This document shows, one piece after another, positions 37,421-45,184 of a DNA stretch of 64,000 nt. A program made the position numbers and the translations under genes. Numbering within the stretch: the stretch's first letter is position 1; every line of letters starts with the position of its first letter. The stretch comes from Polynucleobacter rarus (GTDB taxonomy: Bacteria > Pseudomonadota > Gammaproteobacteria > Burkholderiales > Burkholderiaceae), in NCBI RefSeq assembly GCF_003072505.1, contig NZ_NTGB01000001.1, positions 2,731,622-2,795,621 on the forward strand, written 5' to 3'. Under the pieces are notes generated by a model that was not told the DNA's origin, did no database searches, and worked only from the letters and a program-made list of their open reading frames with translations.

Positions 37421-38814
37421 CAAGATTAGATATTCATCCCGCCAAAGAGCAAATATCAAAAACTTCATCATCAATAAATCATCAAAACAAAAGCTGGGTA
37501 AATATCCTTAAAACATATACCCAGTGGCGCACACTCCGAATGTTGGGCTTAGGTTTTTCTGCTGGTTTACCACTCTTACTCGTTTTAGGCACTTTGAGTT
37601 TTTGGTTACGGGAAGCCGGTATTGATCGAACGACCATTGGATTCTTATCTTGGATTGGCTTGATGTATGGCTTTAAATGGGTTTGGGCACCTCTAGTTGA
37701 CCGTTTACCCATTCCCTTTTTCAGTCAAAGAATTGGGCGACGTAAATCTTGGTTGCTTTTAGCACAGATCTTCGTGATTTTAGGCTTGCTCGGGATGACG
37801 CAAGCTAACCCTGTACTGAATTTATCAATCTTAGTGTGGAGTGCCCTTCTTGTCGCCTTTGGTTCAGCAACTCAAGACATTGCACTAGATGCCTTCCGAA
37901 TTGAATCAGCCTCTGCCGAGGAACAGGGCGCCTTAGCGGCTGCCTATCAAACCGGTTATCGCTTAGCGATGATTTGGGCGGGAGCAGGAGCTTTATGGTT
38001 GGCTGCAAGAGCACAGGGTGAAAGTACCGGATATGATTTAGATGCGTGGCATGTGGCCTATGGATGGATGGCTGCTTCCATGTTGCCGGGCATCATTATT
38101 GTCTTGATCTCAAAAGAGAATGCGCCAACGATGACGAAGACGTCACCAAAAAATCCGTTAGCTTGGTTAAAAGAAGCATTTTTCCAACCCTTTGCTGAGT
38201 TTATTGGTCGGTACGGATGGTACGCAATTTTGATCTTATCCTTAATCGCTGTCTACCGAATTAGTGATGTTGTAATGGGCATTATGGCTAACCCCTTTTA
38301 TGTGGATATGGGCTATACCAAAGATGAGGTGGCAGCTACTTCGAAAGTTTTTGGTGTCATTATGACTCTCGTAGGTGCTTTTATCGGTGGAGGATTAACC
38401 ATTCGTTTTGGGATTTTAAGAATCCTAATGGTGGGTGCTTTTTTATCAGCGGTGAGTAATTTATTATTCGCTTGGCTAGCGACTGTCGGGCATGACCTTT
38501 ATGGCTTAATCTTTGTGATTTCTGCCGATAACTTAAGTTCTGGCATTGCATCAGCTGCTTTTATTGCTTACATCTCATCACTTACCAATATCCAATATAG
38601 TGCAACGCAGTATGCTTTATTTAGCTCGATGATGTTGATCGTACCAAAATGGTTAGCAGGTTTTTCAGGGATGTTTGTAGATCATTTTGGATACCAACAA
38701 TTTTTTGTTTTTACAGCAATTATTGGTATGCCAGTTTTCATTCTCATTTATTTTGTCGAAAAATTTGCTTCTAAAGAATTTGAAAAGCCTTATTCGGATA
38801 ATACAAAATCATAA
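37417..38814 (+). CDS. ampG: AmpG-like muropeptide permease
   Basis: MFS-type inner-membrane protein of about 465 residues with 12-14 helices. It imports anhydro-muropeptides for cell-wall recycling. Family landmarks are LGFSAGLPLLLVLGTLSFWL (with GLPLLLV), GLMYGFKWVWAPLVDR, the IGRRKSWLL loop and SATQDIALDAFRIE. The ATG at 37417 overlaps the metW TGA and is preferred over an in-frame GTG at 37405. A polar N-terminal tail of about 30 residues precedes the first helix. It converges on xthA with a 25-base overlap of coding ends. Confidence 0.93.
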   Translation: MTRLDIHPAKEQISKTSSSINHQNKSWVNILKTYTQWRTLRMLGLGFSAGLPLLLVLGTLSFWLREAGIDRTTIGFLSWIGLMYGFKWVWAPLVDRLPIPFFSQRIGRRKSWLLLAQIFVILGLLGMTQANPVLNLSILVWSALLVAFGSATQDIALDAFRIESASAEEQGALAAAYQTGYRLAMIWAGAGALWLAARAQGESTGYDLDAWHVAYGWMAASMLPGIIIVLISKENAPTMTKTSPKNPLAWLKEAFFQPFAEFIGRYGWYAILILSLIAVYRISDVVMGIMANPFYVDMGYTKDEVAATSKVFGVIMTLVGAFIGGGLTIRFGILRILMVGAFLSAVSNLLFAWLATVGHDLYGLIFVISADNLSSGIASAAFIAYISSLTNIQYSATQYALFSSMMLIVPKWLAGFSGMFVDHFGYQQFFVFTAIIGMPVFILIYFVEKFASKEFEKPYSDNTKS

Positions 38815-39578
38815 TCAATGATGAGCGGGGCGTGATCAGAAAACCGCTCTTCTTTATAAATCTTTTGAGTCCTTGCAGTTTTGGCTAATGCATCACTGAC
38901 GATGTGATAGTCAATGCGCCAACCAACATTATTCGCATAAGCTTGTCCGCGCTGACTCCACCATGTGTAGCAACTGTCCGTTGTATTTGGCTCTAATAAG
39001 CGATAAACATCGGTAAACCCTTCTTGCGAAAAGAGGTGAGTTAACCAAGCGCGTTCAGCTGGTAAAAAACCAGAGTTTTTGACATTACCCTTCCAGTTCT
39101 TTAAATCGATTTCATGATGAGCGATATTGATATCGCCACATAAAATAATTTCACAACCAGATTTTTTGAGTTGCACAAGAAACGGCAAGAAGACGTCTAA
39201 AAATCTAAATTTTGCGGCTTGTCGATCCTCAGAGGCAGAGCCCGATGGGAAATAGGCAGAGATGATCCAACGCTTGCCAAACCGAAGAGCCGTGTATCGC
39301 CCTTCGTTATCAAACTCTTCAACACCAAAGCCAGTAACGATTTCATCGGGTTGATGGCGAGTATAAATACCAGTGCCACTGTAGCCTTTTTTCTGCGCAA
39401 AATGAAAATAGCCTTGGTAGTTTCCAGGCTTTATAAACTCTTTCCCAAGATCATTAGCTTGGGCTTTAATTTCTTGTAAACAAACAAAATCAGCGTCACT
39501 TGTTGCTAGCCATTGTAAAAAGCCCTTTTTTGTAGCAGCGCGGATGCCGTTTAAGTTGGCGGAAACGATTTTTATCAT
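38790..39578 (-). CDS. xthA: Exodeoxyribonuclease III
   Basis: Endonuclease/exonuclease/phosphatase-fold AP endonuclease of 262 residues for base-excision repair. SANLNGIRAA lies at 6-15, the metal-binding Glu36 in CLQEIKAQ, the catalytic GDINIAH near residue 148-154, and the C-terminal SDHAPLIIDY carries the His. The Asn in GDIN and the WWSQRGQAYANNVGWRIDY stretch are typical. Its 3' end overlaps that of ampG on the other strand. Confidence 0.94.
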   Translation of the reverse strand: MIKIVSANLNGIRAATKKGFLQWLATSDADFVCLQEIKAQANDLGKEFIKPGNYQGYFHFAQKKGYSGTGIYTRHQPDEIVTGFGVEEFDNEGRYTALRFGKRWIISAYFPSGSASEDRQAAKFRFLDVFLPFLVQLKKSGCEIILCGDINIAHHEIDLKNWKGNVKNSGFLPAERAWLTHLFSQEGFTDVYRLLEPNTTDSCYTWWSQRGQAYANNVGWRIDYHIVSDALAKTARTQKIYKEERFSDHAPLIIDYDFVLSE

Positions 39579-39634
39579 AAGAGTCAGAAGAAGTTTAAAA
39601 AAGATGATTTACCATCTGAGATTATTTTGGTCTA

Positions 39635-40018
39635 TCAGTGTAAATTAGGAGAGTATATGACCCCAAATTTTTCAGATAATGTTAAAAGCCTTTTGTCGAG
39701 AGTCCATAACCTAGAGCCGGATGTGATGATGGTGGATGCTAATAGAATCATATCAACTATGCCACACCCCATTCCGTAAAGGCACTCTCGTTCTATGAAG
39801 TCCATTACCTCTTCTAAGCTTGGCAAATGGGGCTTTTCCAGAGAGCTTAAGTCAGACAATGTATTAGATCTTGAAGGCGGAGTTCCACATGCAAGCTCAG
39901 CGATTACCAAGGGATGAAGAAGTACTGAATCTGATTCAAGTAAGTCAATTAATCTCGGGTTAAGAATACGGAAATGATTGATCCATACAGAAGTATCTAC
40001 TAAAACAGTAATCATCAA
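39635..40018 (-). CDS. vapC: PIN-domain toxin VapC
   Basis: A 127-residue ribonuclease toxin. The four acidic PIN residues are present: Asp8 in LVDTSVW, Glu41 in IAELACG, Asp88 in [10 protein letters not shown] and Asp107 in LWTLDKRL, so it looks active. The start ATGATGA overlaps the antitoxin stop, giving strict coupling. The pair lies between xthA and pyrE with no other accessory genes. RNA targets are unknown. Confidence 0.92.
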   Translation of the reverse strand: MMITVLVDTSVWINHFRILNPRLIDLLESDSVLLHPLVIAELACGTPPSRSNTLSDLSSLEKPHLPSLEEVMDFIERECLYGMGCGIVDMILLASTIITSGSRLWTLDKRLLTLSEKFGVIYSPNLH

Positions 40019-40212
40019 ACGGAACCATCTCTGCGAGGAATATCATTCATCTCTGGCATTGTGGCACCTAAAGCTATTAAACGCTTTGCTGCTCTTACAC
40101 GAACGAAAGTCTTAATCGCCTCTCGGAACAAATCAGACTTATCCATTGAAGGGTCAGCAAGTTCTAAAGCCTTCTCATATAAAGAATCATCAATCGTTAC
40201 TGTAGTTCTCAT
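40015..40212 (-). CDS. vapB: VapB-type antitoxin
   Basis: A 65-residue protein whose N-terminus [15 protein letters not shown] is a ribbon-helix-helix DNA-binding strand. The C-terminal part ([15 protein letters not shown]) is the extended toxin-binding arm typical of VapB partners. I chose the ATG at 40212 because GAGAAG lies six bases upstream; an ATG at 40233 would add seven residues. It is expected to neutralise VapC and repress its own promoter, where an inverted repeat is found (40242-40272). Confidence 0.88.
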   Translation of the reverse strand: MRTTVTIDDSLYEKALELADPSMDKSDLFREAIKTFVRVRAAKRLIALGATMPEMNDIPRRDGSV

Positions 40213-40241
40213 TTTAGCTTCTCTACGCATCATTTAAAGCA

Positions 40242-40272
40242 TCATTATACATCTTAAATAACATCATAATGA
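40242..40272 (-). promoter_or_regulatory. Candidate vapBC promoter/operator
   Basis: On the minus strand a TATAAT -10 box (plus-strand 40244-40249) overlaps an inverted repeat TCATTAT / ATAATGA (arms 40242-40248 and 40266-40272, 17-base spacer). Position 30-60 bases before the vapB start fits an autoregulatory site bound by VapB. The -35 is weak. Confidence 0.5.
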
Positions 40273-40346
40273 GTGTGTGTAAACAAAAGAGAAAGCAAAA
40301 TCTATAGCGACTTAAAATATACTAAATCAATCTTATCTTATTCACT

Positions 40347-41009
40347 ATGAACTCAAACTCTTTCGAATTTATCCAGTTTTCTCTAGATGCTAAAGTCTTA
40401 GCCTTTGGATCTTTCAAAACTAAAGCGGGTCGTATGTCCCCTTATTTTTTTAATGCTGGCGATTTTAATGATGGAGCAAGATTGGGCGCCTTAGGGGAGT
40501 TTTATGCCAATGCCTTGCTAGCGAGCCAAATCGAATTTGATATGTTATTCGGCCCAGCCTATAAAGGAATTACCTTGGCAGCCACTACGGCAGTCGCATT
40601 AGCCAAGAAAAATAAAAATATCCCCTTCGCCTACAACCGTAAAGAAGTAAAAGACCACGGTGAGGGCGGCACACTCGTAGGCGCAAAACTACAAGGTAAG
40701 GTAGTGATTATCGATGATGTGATCTCTGCAGGCACCTCAGTTCGTGAGTCCGTAGAAATCATTAAAAAAGCTGGGGCACAGCCCTGTGCGGTTCTCATTG
40801 CCTTAGACCGGATGGAACGTTCTGGTGACGCAGTCAATGTTGGCGAATTCTCAGCCGTGCAAGCAGTTCGGGAAGAGTTTGGTATTCCTGTTATCGCAAT
40901 TGCGAATTTACAAGATTTACTGGATTTTTTACAAAATACATCTGATGAAAATCTACAGCAAAATTTATCAGCAGTACAAGCTTATCGTAATAGCTATGGT
41001 ATCAAATAG
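40347..41009 (+). CDS. pyrE: Orotate phosphoribosyltransferase
   Basis: Transfers the phosphoribosyl group of PRPP to orotate in pyrimidine synthesis. It has 220 residues. The PRPP motif is VVIIDDVISAGTS (about residues 119-131). The flexible loop YNRKEVKDHGEGG (about 94-106) carries the catalytic Lys, Glu and His. The N-terminal FGSFKTKAGRMSPYFFNAG is typical of the enzyme. It is a single gene, convergent with dapF. Confidence 0.95.
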   Translation: MNSNSFEFIQFSLDAKVLAFGSFKTKAGRMSPYFFNAGDFNDGARLGALGEFYANALLASQIEFDMLFGPAYKGITLAATTAVALAKKNKNIPFAYNRKEVKDHGEGGTLVGAKLQGKVVIIDDVISAGTSVRESVEIIKKAGAQPCAVLIALDRMERSGDAVNVGEFSAVQAVREEFGIPVIAIANLQDLLDFLQNTSDENLQQNLSAVQAYRNSYGIK

Positions 41010-41016
41010 CCTTAAC

Positions 41017-41892
41017 TTATAAGGATGGGACATCAATTTTGCCTTCAAATACCGTGGCGGCCGGTCCAGTCATCATGACATTTGCTCCAACACCCTCAGT
41101 TAGGTATTGCCACTCAATCAAGAGTTCTCCACCTTTGGTGTGAACCGCCACAGGAGAATCCAGCAGGCCTTGTAAGATGCCTGCAACAACTGCAGCGCAG
41201 GCGCCTGTGCCACAAGATAGAGTTTCTCCTGAACCACGTTCAAACACTCTCAAGCGAATCGTTTGGCGATCAATGATTTGCATAAATCCTGCGTTAACAC
41301 GCGCCGGAAAACTTGGGTGATGTTCAATTAAAGGACCGGTTAAGAGAACCGGCGCTTCATCGACCGAATCAACGACTTGAACAGCATGTGGATTACCCAT
41401 CGAAACAGGGGTAATCCAAAAAGATCCTTGTGGTGTCGGTAATAAATAATTGGTCGTGTTGGCGACTATATTTGATTCAAGATCTTTTGGATTGAAGGGA
41501 ATGATTGGCAAGTCTAGGATGGGTGCTCCCATATTTACTTCCACTAAACCGTGATCTTTTTCACTGAGGGTTAGTAAAGTATGGGCTACCTCCACCTTAA
41601 TTTGTTTTTTGTCCGTTAGATTTTTTTCTCGAACAAAACGTACAAAGCACCTCGATCCATTACCGCACTGTTCTACTTCTGAGCCATCATGGTTAATGAT
41701 GCGATATTTAAATTCGGCGTCAGGACGAGTTGGTTTTTCAATTAATAAAATTTGATCAGCACCAATCCCAAATTGTCGATCTGCTAAAAAACGCCATTGT
41801 GCACGACTCATATCAGAGAGATCTTGGTGGATACCATCAATCACAATAAAGTCATTGCCAGCACCATGCATTTTAGTAAAGTGAAGTTGCAT
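41017..41892 (-). CDS. dapF: Diaminopimelate epimerase
   Basis: Cofactor-free racemase of 291 residues converting LL- to meso-diaminopimelate for lysine and peptidoglycan. The two catalytic cysteines are Cys76 in EQCGNGSRCFVRF and the one in LSCGTGACAAV (about residue 228). MHGAGNDF at 8-15 is the usual N-terminal motif. It is the third gene of a minus-strand run with two acyltransferases, two bases after the second of them. Confidence 0.96.
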   Translation of the reverse strand: MQLHFTKMHGAGNDFIVIDGIHQDLSDMSRAQWRFLADRQFGIGADQILLIEKPTRPDAEFKYRIINHDGSEVEQCGNGSRCFVRFVREKNLTDKKQIKVEVAHTLLTLSEKDHGLVEVNMGAPILDLPIIPFNPKDLESNIVANTTNYLLPTPQGSFWITPVSMGNPHAVQVVDSVDEAPVLLTGPLIEHHPSFPARVNAGFMQIIDRQTIRLRVFERGSGETLSCGTGACAAVVAGILQGLLDSPVAVHTKGGELLIEWQYLTEGVGANVMMTGPAATVFEGKIDVPSL

Positions 41893-41894
41893 AT

Positions 41895-42791
41895 TTAATA
41901 AAATTTAGCTTGTTGGTCGGGGCGATTTTTAAATCGCTTATGCACCCAATAATACTCTTCTATACGAGGCCTGATGAGTGCTTCAAAATGCTGGTTTAAC
42001 CTTGTAGTATCTTTTACGACATCACCACTTGGAAAGTTGTCCCAAGGTTTGCTAATGTGGCAGGTATAAGATTTTCCATCTGGATTTAGTGAGGTTGAGA
42101 AGCTACACACCTCCACTTTGGCTAACTGCGCCATTCTAGAAACGGAAGTTACGGTACAGGTCTGAATACCAAAGAAAGGGACAAAGATGGAATCCTGCAG
42201 GCCAAGATCCATGTCGGGAGAAATCACAACGGGATGGCCAGATTTAACACTACGTAATAATTCGCGAGTGGAGTGTAAACGGTTTAACAACTTTGCGCCA
42301 AACCGCTGTCGCCATTGATGAATACGAATATCAAAAAAACTATTTTTCATCTTTACATAAAGCGTGGTTGGATCTTTAATACCTAATTCCGACATATACA
42401 GCGATAAGGCGATGGACCCAGCTTCTATGCCCATTAAATGGATGCCAACCAATAGTCTTGGGGTGCCATCGTTTAAGGGCACATCACTCTGCACGGTTAC
42501 GAGTTCTTTAATTTTTCTTTTTGAACCCACCCAAAAATAGGCTCTCTCCGTCATACTCCTACCAAATAAACGCCAATTTTTTTTAGCAAGCGTTGCACGC
42601 TCCTGATCTGATAATTCTGGAAAACATTTCTGTAAATTAATCTCAACTACTTTTGTACGCTCAATAGGTAATTTACTAGCAATCGTTCCTAGAAGATCAC
42701 CAATAAGATGGTTTACTCTAATCGGCAAGCAGGACAAAAAATATAAAAAACCTAAGGCTAAGTAATTGAGAAAAAGGTATATGAACTTCAT
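41895..42791 (-). CDS. Lipid A biosynthesis acyltransferase (LpxL/LpxM family)
   Basis: A 298-residue inner-membrane-associated acyltransferase. The HX4E motif is His118...Glu123 in GIHLMGIEAG, followed by the VISPDMDLGLQDSIFVPFFG region common to late lipid A acyltransferases. An N-terminal hydrophobic segment anchors it. It adds a secondary acyl chain to Kdo2-lipid IV A. It is nine bases downstream of a paralogue; which of the two acts first cannot be told from sequence. Confidence 0.9.
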   Translation of the reverse strand: MKFIYLFLNYLALGFLYFLSCLPIRVNHLIGDLLGTIASKLPIERTKVVEINLQKCFPELSDQERATLAKKNWRLFGRSMTERAYFWVGSKRKIKELVTVQSDVPLNDGTPRLLVGIHLMGIEAGSIALSLYMSELGIKDPTTLYVKMKNSFFDIRIHQWRQRFGAKLLNRLHSTRELLRSVKSGHPVVISPDMDLGLQDSIFVPFFGIQTCTVTSVSRMAQLAKVEVCSFSTSLNPDGKSYTCHISKPWDNFPSGDVVKDTTRLNQHFEALIRPRIEEYYWVHKRFKNRPDQQAKFY

Positions 42792-42800
42792 TCAGTGATA

Positions 42801-43661
42801 TCAGGGGATAGTCGATTCAGCTACTGGAGCGGATACTCCCATAGGAGCTTTGTAACGATTGTAGGACCAAAGATATTGCTCGGGGTGATCAATTATCACT
42901 TCTTCTAAGGCTTCGTTAATTTGCTGCGCAGACTCGGAAGAAATGGCACTCAAAGGTGTTGCAAGTCTTTTGGCATACATCACCCAACCTTGACCTTTGG
43001 GTTTGCGAATCGCAGAAAAAATGATGGTCGGCACGGCATTCTTATTGGCAATCTTGGCAGGAAGTACAGCTGTGTAAGCCAATTTACCGAAGAACGGCGC
43101 CCAAACCCCCTCCCCATCTCCCGGTACTTGATCTGGCAAAATACCAACCGCCTCACCCTTTTGAAGAGCTCTAGCCACCTGTCGTACCCCCTGCAAATTT
43201 GCAGGTACAAAATTCATTTGCGGATGGGCGCGCCCTTTTTCAATCAGCTCATTTAACCAAGCCTGTTTGGCAGGCTTATAAATAATTGTCGCCGTAAAGT
43301 GTTCAGCCAATACCCTTGGAATCATTTCAAAGGCACCTAAATGAGGGGTTAGCATCAATAAGCCACGACCTTCAGCAAAAGCAGTTTCTACCAAATCCCA
43401 ATCCCTAATTTCAGTCATAGAAAGCGCCTTTTGGGGGTTGCGCCAAATCCAAAGACTATCAGTTAATAACATTCCTGAAGCCTTTGCACAAGCAATCGAA
43501 TCAATCTTTACCTGATATTTTTTTGTCGCAAGGGATGTGTTTTCAAGAATATAACGGCGATCACTTTTTGAAAATTGGAAAGTTAAAAAGCCTAATAAAG
43601 CCCCAATCCATTGAAGCCATCTCAGGGGCAAATAGCCTAAAAAGTAAATAATCCATCTCAT
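42801..43661 (-). CDS. Lipid A biosynthesis acyltransferase (LpxL/LpxM family), first of a pair
   Basis: A 286-residue paralogue of the following gene. The HX4E motif is His107...Glu112 in TPHLGAFEMI, followed by GILPDQVPGDGEGVWAPFFG. It is the first gene of the unit acyltransferase-acyltransferase-dapF, divergent from metK. The region upstream is shared with the metK promoter and riboswitch. The call to the LpxL family is firm; acyl specificity is unknown. Confidence 0.9.
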   Translation of the reverse strand: MRWIIYFLGYLPLRWLQWIGALLGFLTFQFSKSDRRYILENTSLATKKYQVKIDSIACAKASGMLLTDSLWIWRNPQKALSMTEIRDWDLVETAFAEGRGLLMLTPHLGAFEMIPRVLAEHFTATIIYKPAKQAWLNELIEKGRAHPQMNFVPANLQGVRQVARALQKGEAVGILPDQVPGDGEGVWAPFFGKLAYTAVLPAKIANKNAVPTIIFSAIRKPKGQGWVMYAKRLATPLSAISSESAQQINEALEEVIIDHPEQYLWSYNRYKAPMGVSAPVAESTIP

Positions 43662-43689
43662 GCCACTATGATATGCAATTTTTGTGGAT

Positions 43690-43718
43690 TTGAAAAAATA
43701 TTCTTTTAAAGATATAAT
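43690..43718 (+). promoter_or_regulatory. Sigma-70 promoter of metK
   Basis: TTGAAA (43690-43695) and a consensus TATAAT (43713-43718) are exactly 17 bases apart. The start would fall near 43725, twelve bases before the riboswitch stem. Confidence 0.8.
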
Positions 43719-43736
43719 AGGATAAATGTTTTAAAG

Positions 43737-43785
43737 TCGCCGAGTTAAAGACAACTTGCAGGGCGAATCAAAAATTCTGCTAAAG
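43737..43785 (+). ncRNA. SAM-II/SAM-V-type riboswitch in the metK leader
   Basis: The leader fits an H-type pseudoknot. Stem 1 is TCGCC (43737-43741) with GGCGA (43762-43766). Stem 2 is GCAG (43758-43761) with CTGC (43777-43780), followed by TAAAG. The conserved TTGCA and GCTAAA elements of the SAM-II aptamer are present in the right order, and the gene controlled makes SAM. SAM-V shares this core, so I do not separate the two. The expected effect is lower metK expression when SAM is high. A hairpin at 43799-43830 near the ribosome site may be the expression platform. Confidence 0.78.
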
Positions 43786-43798
43786 CGTCGCCGCATGG

Positions 43799-43833
43799 AT
43801 AAGTTTTCGGCACGTGTTGTCATAACTTATTTT
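43799..43833 (+). promoter_or_regulatory. Putative expression-platform hairpin of the metK riboswitch
   Basis: ATAAGTT (43799-43805) pairs with AACTTAT (43824-43830), followed by TTT and then the AGGA ribosome site (43834-43837). The 3' half can instead pair with the aptamer loop: AGTT/AACT and GACAAC/GTTGTC (43743-43755 with 43816-43827). The two folds exclude each other. Confidence 0.5.
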
Positions 43834-43846
43834 AGGAATCCATAGC

Positions 43847-45013
43847 ATGGCGAATGATTATCTTTTTACCTCTGAGTCCGTATCCGAAGGACATCCAGAC
43901 AAAGTCTCCGATCAAATTTCAGATTCAATCCTTGACGCAATTATTGCGCAAGACCCAACAGCAAGGGTCGCAGCAGAAACCCTTTGCAACACAGGCCTCG
44001 TTGTTTTGGCAGGTGAAATTACGACAACAGCCAATGTTGACTACATTAAAGTAGCTAGAGATACGCTGAAGTCAATTGGCTATGACAATACAGAATACGG
44101 TATTGATTACAAAGGTTGCGCCGTATTAGTTGCGTATGACAAACAAAGTCCTGACATCAAGCAAGGTGTTGACAGTGCTGAGGATGATCCATTAAACATG
44201 GGCGCTGGCGATCAAGGCTTAATGTTCGGTTATGCCGTTAATGAAACTCCAGAATTAATGCCCCTACCAATTCACTTATCGCATCGTTTGGTGGAGCGTC
44301 AGTCCCAGTTAAGAAGAGATGGTCGCTTGTCTTGGCTCCGTCCAGACGCAAAGTCACAAGTGACCTTGCGTTATGTTGATGGCATGCCGCATTCGATTGA
44401 TACAGTAGTGTTGTCAACACAGCATGCTCCAGAAATCGAGTTAGCTGCTCTCAGAGAAGCGGTAATTGAGGAAATCATTAAACCAGTATTGCCAAAAGAA
44501 TTAATCAAAGGCGAAATTAAATATTTGGTAAACCCTACTGGTCGATTTGTAATTGGCGGCCCACAAGGTGATTGCGGTCTAACTGGCCGTAAAATTATTG
44601 TGGATACCTATGGTGGTTCATGCCCTCATGGTGGTGGTGCATTCTCGGGTAAAGATCCTTCAAAAGTTGATCGTTCAGCAGCTTATGCAACCCGTTACGT
44701 GGCGAAAAATATAGTAGCAGCCGGTCTTGCTACGAAGTGTTTAGTGCAAGTTTCCTACGCTATCGGTGTAGCTAAACCTACATCTGTATGGGTGAGTACT
44801 TATGGAACTGGCGTGATCTCAGATGAGAAAATCGCTCAGTTAGTGAGTGAACACTTTGATTTGAGACCAAAAGGAATTGTGCAAATGTTGAATTTATTAC
44901 GCCCAATTTATCGTAATACAGCTGCTTATGGGCATTTCGGTCGGGAAGAGCCAGATTTCACATGGGAGAAAACCGATAAGGCAGCAGCATTAAAAGCAGC
45001 AGCAGGTTTATAA
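43847..45013 (+). CDS. metK: S-adenosylmethionine synthetase
   Basis: Makes SAM from methionine and ATP; 388 residues, normal length. Signatures are [14 protein letters not shown] (about 12-25), [12 protein letters not shown] (about 117-128) and the P-loop-like [16 protein letters not shown] (about 262-277). The ATG has AGGA nine bases upstream. It is preceded by a strong promoter and a SAM-II/SAM-V-type leader, and followed by the SAH riboswitch of ahcY, so the genes are controlled separately although adjacent. Confidence 0.98.
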   Translation: MANDYLFTSESVSEGHPDKVSDQISDSILDAIIAQDPTARVAAETLCNTGLVVLAGEITTTANVDYIKVARDTLKSIGYDNTEYGIDYKGCAVLVAYDKQSPDIKQGVDSAEDDPLNMGAGDQGLMFGYAVNETPELMPLPIHLSHRLVERQSQLRRDGRLSWLRPDAKSQVTLRYVDGMPHSIDTVVLSTQHAPEIELAALREAVIEEIIKPVLPKELIKGEIKYLVNPTGRFVIGGPQGDCGLTGRKIIVDTYGGSCPHGGGAFSGKDPSKVDRSAAYATRYVAKNIVAAGLATKCLVQVSYAIGVAKPTSVWVSTYGTGVISDEKIAQLVSEHFDLRPKGIVQMLNLLRPIYRNTAAYGHFGREEPDFTWEKTDKAAALKAAAGL

Positions 45014-45030
45014 TAGTAAAAATTCTTCAA

Positions 45031-45114
45031 GGAGCGTTGCGAGGATGTTTTCTTAATACGAGAAAACACCCCAGGCTTGAAGGGGCTCTTTTGGGCCTTA
45101 GCAACGGCGCTCAC
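45031..45114 (+). ncRNA. SAH riboswitch upstream of ahcY
   Basis: GGAGCGTTGCGA (45031-45042) and GCAACGGCGCTC (45101-45112) form the conserved basal stem. The inner GGATGTTTTC / GAAAACACC hairpin (about 45043-45069) and the CCAGGCTTGAAGGGG core (45071-45085) match the SAH aptamer consensus closely. SAH riboswitches are on-switches in front of ahcY, which removes SAH. The aptamer leads straight into a terminator hairpin, which indicates transcriptional control. Confidence 0.92.
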
Positions 45115-45139
45115 TAACCTAGTAATGCATGGTTGGTGG
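45112..45139 (+). terminator. Terminator hairpin after the SAH aptamer
   Basis: CACTAACC (45112-45119) pairs with GGTTGGTG (45131-45124 read backwards) around TAGTAATGCAT-type loop bases, and eight T follow at 45132-45139. Its first base is also the last base of the aptamer's basal stem, so SAH binding and termination can compete. It would also end read-through from metK. Confidence 0.8.
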
Positions 45140-45184
45140 GCTTTTTTTTGCTCTCAATTATGCCAATAATTTATCGGAGAATAT

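Noticed and set aside
44926-45114. Small minus-strand coding frame across the metK end and the SAH leader
   Set aside because: The sequence is explained by the end of metK and by the conserved SAH aptamer; the frame is a shadow.
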